NCBI RefSeq assembly: GCF_000524475.1 | Contig: NZ_BAVQ01000083.1 | Span: forward strand, 1-64,000 | Length of the DNA stretch: 64,000 bases | From: Tomitella biformata AHU 1821 | GTDB lineage: Bacteria > Actinomycetota > Actinomycetes > Mycobacteriales > Mycobacteriaceae | Direction: 5' to 3' | Shown: positions 60,149 through 64,000 of the stretch, piece after piece | Numbering within the stretch: the first letter of the stretch is position 1 | Layout of the letters: each line of letters starts with the position of its first letter | Translations under genes and position numbers: made by a program | Notes under the pieces: generated by a model | Seen by the model: only the letters and a program-made list of their open reading frames with translations | Databases searched by the model: none | Told to the model about the DNA's origin: nothing

Positions 60149-60481
60149 ATGGAATTCACTCTGAGCAAGTCCTTCACGGCCGTGGCGAAGAAGCGGAAGA
60201 AGATCGAGGACCGGATCGACGATTGCGTCGAGCACATGCCGGAGGCTTGGGCGGAGGACCTGGCCGAGCGTTTCAAGGAGGACCCCAGCAACCCCTGGCC
60301 GGTGGAGTGGGTTTTTCACACTGTCACGCCGATCAGCCATCAGGTTTTGCCTATCACGGAGAATGGGCGAACCGAGTATCTGATCACGGCCGTCGTCCAG
60401 GCGACCTTCGCGCTCGTCTTCGAGGACGACGACGTGGATGAGGACAGCGACGAGGCTGACGACGTGGTGGTCGAGCCTTAA
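60149..60481 (+). CDS. small conserved acidic protein
   Basis: A 110-residue protein with a basic N-terminal part (MEFTLSKSFTAVAKKRKKIEDRI) and an acidic C-terminus (FEDDDVDEDSDEADDVVVEP). No family is recognised; composition suggests a soluble binding or regulatory protein. Its TAA overlaps the convergent lipoprotein gene stop by four bases (60478-60481). Confidence 0.6.
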   Translation: MEFTLSKSFTAVAKKRKKIEDRIDDCVEHMPEAWAEDLAERFKEDPSNPWPVEWVFHTVTPISHQVLPITENGRTEYLITAVVQATFALVFEDDDVDEDSDEADDVVVEP

Positions 60482-61788
60482 TCGAAGACGTACATGCCGC
60501 CGTCGGCGGTCAGCGTCGCGAGCTGCTCGCCGGGGGCGATCAGGGTGACAGCGCTGGCGCTGGCGTCGCCGGGCAACTCCGCGCGGGAGACCGTCTGGCC
60601 GTCGGAGAGGTCGATCGCCATGACGGTCAGTGGATGCGCCCCGTCGCGGATGGCCACGTAGCCGCGGCTATTCGCGGCGATGGACGTCGGGCCCACCACC
60701 GGCAGGTCCGCGCGTCGCCACTTGACGGCGGCCCCGTCGCCATTGTCCTGCAGTGCAATCAGCGGGCCGGTCGTGGCGGGGGCGGGGATGATCAGGCCGT
60801 CGGCGGAGACGGAGAGCGTGCGGGCGGCCGTGAAGTCGAGGGGATGGCTCCAACGGGCGGCGCCGTCGGCGGTGTCTAGGGCCCAGATCGTATTGTGCGC
60901 GTCGAGCACGTAGACGGTATTGCCGTCGGCCGAGAGCGCGGGGGCAGATTGCACGCTTGAGCCGTCAATATCGGTGCGCCACAGCTCTTTCACGCTGGCT
61001 TGGCCGAACTCGTCCTCGGTGGGGTCGTACTTCATCGCCACCAGCGACGTGGTCGCGGAGCCCGGCATGCGCAGCGTCAGGTAGAACTCGCCGGTGGCCA
61101 GGTTCAGCGCCGGCGCATTCGCCACCGCACAGTCCGGGCCGGCGGTTGCGCACTGGTCGAGGCCGATGGCGGGATCGGGCATGGGGACGGTGGGGACGAG
61201 GTTGACCGACTCGGCGTGCTTGCGGCCGTTGGGGGAGTGCAGGGCGTTGACCTGGCCCATGTGGGTGACCACGAGGATGTTGCCGTCGGCGAACATCGCG
61301 ATGGGCTGGGGCATCCCGATAACCGGTGTGGTCCAACGGGTTAGGCCGCCGTCATTGAAGGACATGGCCGCGCCGATATTGCCGGCGTACACGCTGCCGA
61401 AACGGTCCTGGAGCGGCGAGGTCAGGCCCGGCCCGGGGTTCTGCCCCGTGCACCACTGCTTGCGGCCAGAGTCCAGGTTGAACGTGAACAGTTGGCAGCC
61501 GGCGGTGGTGCCGGCGAGGACGGTGAACTGCCCATCGGGGCCGACGGCGCCCGTGCCGATCAGCGGGCCGCCGAGCGGGCGCTCCCACCGCAGGTCCAGC
61601 GTCGAGGGGCCGTCCACGTCGACGGCGTTCGCACCCCTGGCGTCCCCGTGCGCGGCCGACCAGCCCGACGCGTACCCCGGAGTGGGGTCCGGGACGCCCG
61701 CGCAGCCGCTGACCGTGACCGCCGCCACGGACAGCAGCGCGGCACCGACCAGCAGGCGCCTCGGGGAGAGGCCGGGGACAAACCGCAT
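60478..61788 (-). CDS. PQQ-like beta-propeller lipoprotein
   Basis: A 436-residue lipoprotein (signal peptide with lipobox SGC). Repeated beta-propeller blades with W and GxV patterns follow, for example ALSADGNTVYVLDAHNTIWALDTADGAARWSHPL. It belongs to the PQQ-binding-like WD40-type propeller proteins, but the Trp-docking motifs for PQQ binding are incomplete, so it is likely a structural or sensing propeller outside the membrane. ATG 61788 (MRFVPGLS) is used. Confidence 0.8.
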   Translation of the reverse strand: MRFVPGLSPRRLLVGAALLSVAAVTVSGCAGVPDPTPGYASGWSAAHGDARGANAVDVDGPSTLDLRWERPLGGPLIGTGAVGPDGQFTVLAGTTAGCQLFTFNLDSGRKQWCTGQNPGPGLTSPLQDRFGSVYAGNIGAAMSFNDGGLTRWTTPVIGMPQPIAMFADGNILVVTHMGQVNALHSPNGRKHAESVNLVPTVPMPDPAIGLDQCATAGPDCAVANAPALNLATGEFYLTLRMPGSATTSLVAMKYDPTEDEFGQASVKELWRTDIDGSSVQSAPALSADGNTVYVLDAHNTIWALDTADGAARWSHPLDFTAARTLSVSADGLIIPAPATTGPLIALQDNGDGAAVKWRRADLPVVGPTSIAANSRGYVAIRDGAHPLTVMAIDLSDGQTVSRAELPGDASASAVTLIAPGEQLATLTADGGMYVFD

Positions 61789-61901
61789 CGATGTGCTCCT
61801 AGTGAACCGTGGACATTCGCCAGTCGAGACTATCTGGTCTGGTGTGCAACACCCGACACCGCAAGACACGGCCTGGCCGCGCCGCGTTAATGTGGAGCAC
61901 T

Positions 61902-62642
61902 ATGACGAGTATGTGGGGCGCGCCGCTGCGCGCGCGATGGCGCGGGGCCCAGCTGGACGACGATGCGCAGGCGAAGTTCCTGACGGTGGACTCGCTGAAG
62001 TGGGTGCTGCGCAATAAGGCGTACACCCCTTGGTACCTGGTTCGTTACTACCGCCTGGCGAAGTTCCGGCTGGCGAACCCGCACGTGATCTTGAAGGGGA
62101 TGCTCTTCCTCGGCAAGAACGTGGAGATCCACTCGACGCCCGGGCTCTCGCGCCTGGAGATCGGCAAGTGGGTCCACATCGGCGACGGCAATGCCATCCG
62201 CTGCCACGAGGGCTCGCTGCGCATCGGCGACAAGTGCGTGTTCGGCAAGGACAACGTCGTCAACTGCTACGTCGACATCGAGCTCGGCGCGTCGACGCTG
62301 GTGGCCGACTGGTGCTATATCTGCGACTTCGACCACGTCACCGACAACATCCACGTGCCGATCAAGGATCAGGGCATCGTCAAGGGCCCCGTCCGCATCG
62401 GCCCGGACACCTGGCTGGCCGCGAAGGTCACCGTGCTGCGTGACACCAAGGTCGGCCGCGGGTGCGTCCTGGGCGCGCACGCCGTCGTCAAGGGCGATAT
62501 CCCGGACTACAGCATCGCCGTCGGCGCGCCGGCCCGAGTGGTGCGCAACCGGCAGATCGACTGGGACTCGAAGGCTGAGAAGCGCGCCGAGATCGAGGCC
62601 GCGCTGGCGGACATCGAGCGCAAGAAGGCTGCCACGAGCTAG
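61902..62642 (+). CDS. hexapeptide-repeat acyltransferase
   Basis: A 246-residue left-handed beta-helix transferase. Repeated hexapeptides such as IGDGNAI, IGDKCVFGKDNVVN and VKGPVRIGPDTWLAAKVTVL, with the usual C-terminal cap (GAHAVVKGDIPDYSIAVGAPARVV), fit the maltose/galactoside O-acetyltransferase or WcaF-like group. It transfers acetyl from acetyl-CoA to a sugar or glycolipid. GGAG precedes the ATG at 61902. Neighbours give no substrate hint. Confidence 0.85.
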   Translation: MTSMWGAPLRARWRGAQLDDDAQAKFLTVDSLKWVLRNKAYTPWYLVRYYRLAKFRLANPHVILKGMLFLGKNVEIHSTPGLSRLEIGKWVHIGDGNAIRCHEGSLRIGDKCVFGKDNVVNCYVDIELGASTLVADWCYICDFDHVTDNIHVPIKDQGIVKGPVRIGPDTWLAAKVTVLRDTKVGRGCVLGAHAVVKGDIPDYSIAVGAPARVVRNRQIDWDSKAEKRAEIEAALADIERKKAATS

Positions 62643-62647
62643 CTGGG

Positions 62648-63361
62648 CTAGGGCGTGGACCAGTGGTCCGCTAGTCCTGGCATAACGGTGAAGGTGCTGC
62701 GGTGGAAGTCGATCAGGCCCTGCCCCTTCATCCGCATGAGCTCGCGGGAGAGCGCCGCACGGTCGACGCCGAGGTAGTCGGCCAGCTCCGCGCGGGAGAA
62801 GACCACGGTGAAGTCCGCCGACCCATGGGCGCGCTGCTGCTCGGCGAGGAACAGCACGACTCTATCGCGCAGGGACTTTCGGGACACGATCCGCAACTTC
62901 GCCTGCAGCATGCGGTTCTTCGCCGACATCACCCGGAACAGATTCTCGACGACCCTGCTCCGCAGGTGGCACAGCGGGCCCGTCGAGTGCACTATCTTTT
63001 CCATGCCCAGCAGCAGGGCCTCGCCGGGCCGCGCGCCGGTGACGGAGTGCTCGGTGTGCTGGAGATCGTGGGTGAGCATGTCCTCGGCGAACACCTCACC
63101 GGCCGTCATCGCGCTGACGAGGTGGCGGGTGCCGTTGGCGTCGTGGGTGCTGGCGAAAACTGAGCCGTCGAGCACCAGTCCGACCACGCTCGTCCGCGAG
63201 TTGCCCGCGACCAGTGTCTCGCCGCTGCCGAAGCGCACCCTCTGCGCGCCCAGGCAGTCGGTCACCTGGACGATCTCGCTTTCTTCGAATCCCGCGAACA
63301 GAGCGCTGCCCGCGACCTGGCGAACCCAGGTATCCGTCCTTCGCTCCACCGCTAGGCCCAC
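62648..63361 (-). CDS. Crp/Fnr-family transcriptional regulator
   Basis: A 237-residue regulator; GTG 63361 is chosen because AGGTGG precedes it. An N-terminal cyclic-nucleotide-binding-like domain (about 20-140) and a C-terminal winged HTH (FSRAELADYLGVDRAALSREL) are present. Residues of the cAMP pocket are not well kept, so it may sense another signal. It ends 6 bases from the convergent acyltransferase gene. The palindrome at 63384-63399 sits just upstream and may be its own operator. Confidence 0.85.
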   Translation of the reverse strand: MGLAVERRTDTWVRQVAGSALFAGFEESEIVQVTDCLGAQRVRFGSGETLVAGNSRTSVVGLVLDGSVFASTHDANGTRHLVSAMTAGEVFAEDMLTHDLQHTEHSVTGARPGEALLLGMEKIVHSTGPLCHLRSRVVENLFRVMSAKNRMLQAKLRIVSRKSLRDRVVLFLAEQQRAHGSADFTVVFSRAELADYLGVDRAALSRELMRMKGQGLIDFHRSTFTVMPGLADHWSTP

Positions 63362-63383
63362 TGTGTCCCACCTCTCATTCGGG

Positions 63384-63399
63384 GGTTGCCATGGCAACC
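63384..63399. promoter_or_regulatory. 16-base perfect palindrome upstream of the Crp-type gene
   Basis: GGTTGCCATGGCAACC is fully self-complementary, 23 bases before the regulator's start and between it and the divergent cupin unit. Position and symmetry fit a dimeric regulator such as the adjacent Crp-type protein. Confidence 0.5.
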
Positions 63400-63434
63400 G
63401 ACAACGGGCACTGGCATGTGCAAATCTCTATTGG

Positions 63435-63453
63435 TCAGGTTAGGTAAGGCTAA
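63435..63453. promoter_or_regulatory. IdeR/DtxR-like iron box
   Basis: TCAGGTTAGGTAAGGCTAA matches the 19-base iron-box consensus TTAGGTTAGGCTAACCTAA at 14 positions by eye, with the core AGGTTAGG intact. It lies about 70 bases upstream of the cupin and siderophore-type lipoprotein genes. Iron-dependent repression of this operon is expected. Confidence 0.55.
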
Positions 63454-63521
63454 CAGCCGAGCCTTGCGGGGCGTTTGCCAGCCGCGGCGAACAGCCCATC
63501 ACCCGTAGAGAGAAGGCAACC

Positions 63522-63854
63522 ATGCCCGACGCGTCCTCAATCCTCATCGCCAATGGCCTACCCGCGCTGGCCGAGCAGAACCCCATCCTCGAGGGGAAGG
63601 TCTCCCCGCACTTCACCTACGACGGCACTGGTTTCCGCATCCGTCACCTCGCCTTCGACGCCGGAGCGGTCCTCGCGGAGCATAAGGCGCCGCTGCCCAT
63701 CATCGTGCAGGTGGTGGAGGGATCGGTGGAATTCACCGTGGACGGCCAGACGCACACCATGGGCACCGGCGCCATCCTGTATGTCGCGGCCGAGAACCCG
63801 CACGCGGTGGCCGCGCTCGAGCGGGCCCGCCTGATCGTCACGTTGGTCGGCTGA
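63522..63854 (+). CDS. cupin-domain protein
   Basis: A 110-residue single cupin barrel (VLAEHKAPLPIIVQVVEGSVEFTVDGQ, then MGTGAILYVAAENPHAV). The metal-site pattern is E-H near the first motif with a final H, so metal binding is possible. Such small cupins near iron genes may detoxify or sense ligands. Its TGA overlaps the next gene's ATG (63852-63856), so the two are coupled. Confidence 0.8.
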   Translation: MPDASSILIANGLPALAEQNPILEGKVSPHFTYDGTGFRIRHLAFDAGAVLAEHKAPLPIIVQVVEGSVEFTVDGQTHTMGTGAILYVAAENPHAVAALERARLIVTLVG

Positions 63855-64000
63855 TGGCCAAGTCAGGCCAGCTCCGCGTCCTGGCCCTCGCCGGCGCGCT
63901 GGCCGTGGCGCTCGCCGGCTGCTCCGCTAACACCACCGACACCGCCGCCCGCACAGAGGGCCCGGGGACCATCACCATCGTCGACCACACAGGCAACGAG
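63854..64000 (+). CDS. siderophore-type ABC transporter lipoprotein, 5' part
   Basis: The first 49 residues before the window ends. A signal peptide with lipobox LAGC is followed by a Thr/Ala-rich linker and TITIVDHTGNE, the usual first strand of iron-siderophore (FecB/FhuD-type) binding proteins. With the upstream iron box and cupin this suggests iron uptake. The gene continues beyond 64000. Confidence 0.7.
   Translation, partial: MAKSGQLRVLALAGALAVALAGCSANTTDTAARTEGPGTITIVDHTGNE

Noticed and set aside
1-64000. CRISPR array, prophage or tRNA-linked integration site
   Set aside because: No regularly spaced repeats, no phage structural genes and no tRNA-like cloverleaf were found on reading.

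Overview
The window is high-GC actinobacterial chromosome, most likely from the Mycobacteriales/Corynebacteriales (a Gordonia, Tsukamurella, Rhodococcus or Dietzia type). The evidence is the NucS mismatch endonuclease, a DivIVA-like coiled-coil protein, DUF3558-type lipoproteins, many GTG starts, frequent ATGA/GTGA stop-start overlaps, and a right-hand block whose order (HAMP-adenylate cyclase, nucS, coiled-coil protein, methylmalonyl-CoA epimerase, fadA-type thiolase, thioredoxin-TPR protein, glgB) follows my recollection of the Rv1318c-Rv1326c neighbourhood of Mycobacterium tuberculosis. No tRNA, rRNA or CRISPR array was seen.

Region 1 (1-5.1 kb) is an accessory edge: a transposase pseudogene cut by a 30-bp perfect palindrome, an HNH endonuclease-like gene, a two-gene unit with a Gly/Ala-rich membrane-type protein, and a protein made of two tandem copies of an unknown domain.

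Region 2 (5.2-34.1 kb) is a large catabolic island, nearly all on the minus strand, best read as oxidative pyrimidine (uracil/thymine) catabolism. Two near-identical nucleobase:cation symporters bring in the base and a uracil phosphoribosyltransferase salvages it. A molybdenum hydroxylase (coxL/coxS/coxM-like, with CoxG and XdhC accessory proteins) is the candidate uracil dehydrogenase making barbiturate. A ring-opening amidohydrolase (barbiturase) makes ureidomalonate, and an amidase or the HyuA/HyuB pair is the candidate for releasing malonate and urea. A family III CoA-transferase fused by translational coupling to a biotin-free AccD-AccA-type carboxyltransferase could turn malonate into malonyl-CoA and then acetyl-CoA. 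Two PucR-family regulators sit inside. The island is interrupted by two toxin-antitoxin modules and by an unusual insert at 9.3-12.8 kb. That insert has a duplicated pucR 3' end, a duplicated promoter-like segment, an acyl-ACP-reductase-like enzyme and a 46-residue membrane peptide.

Region 3 (34.3-37.3 kb) is a decayed defence island: a RES/DUF2384 toxin-antitoxin pair followed tail-to-tail by a Wadjet remnant (intact jetD, only the C-terminus of jetC, no jetA or jetB). Region 4 (37.3-41.8 kb) holds a SIMPL protein, a FUSC-type membrane protein divergent from a MarR regulator, a secreted tyrosine phosphatase and a lipoprotein/WXG-like pair.

Region 5 (41.8-63.4 kb) is largely core: cyclase, nucS, DUF559 protein, coiled-coil protein, epimerase, thiolase, thioredoxin-TPR, a Tat-exported sulfatase, a lipoprotein metallopeptidase coupled to glgB, an ABC ATPase, Nudix hydrolase, enoyl-CoA hydratase, two methyltransferases, a PQQ-like propeller lipoprotein, a hexapeptide acyltransferase and a Crp-type regulator. 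The last 600 bases start an iron-uptake-like operon (cupin plus lipoprotein) behind an IdeR/DtxR-like box.
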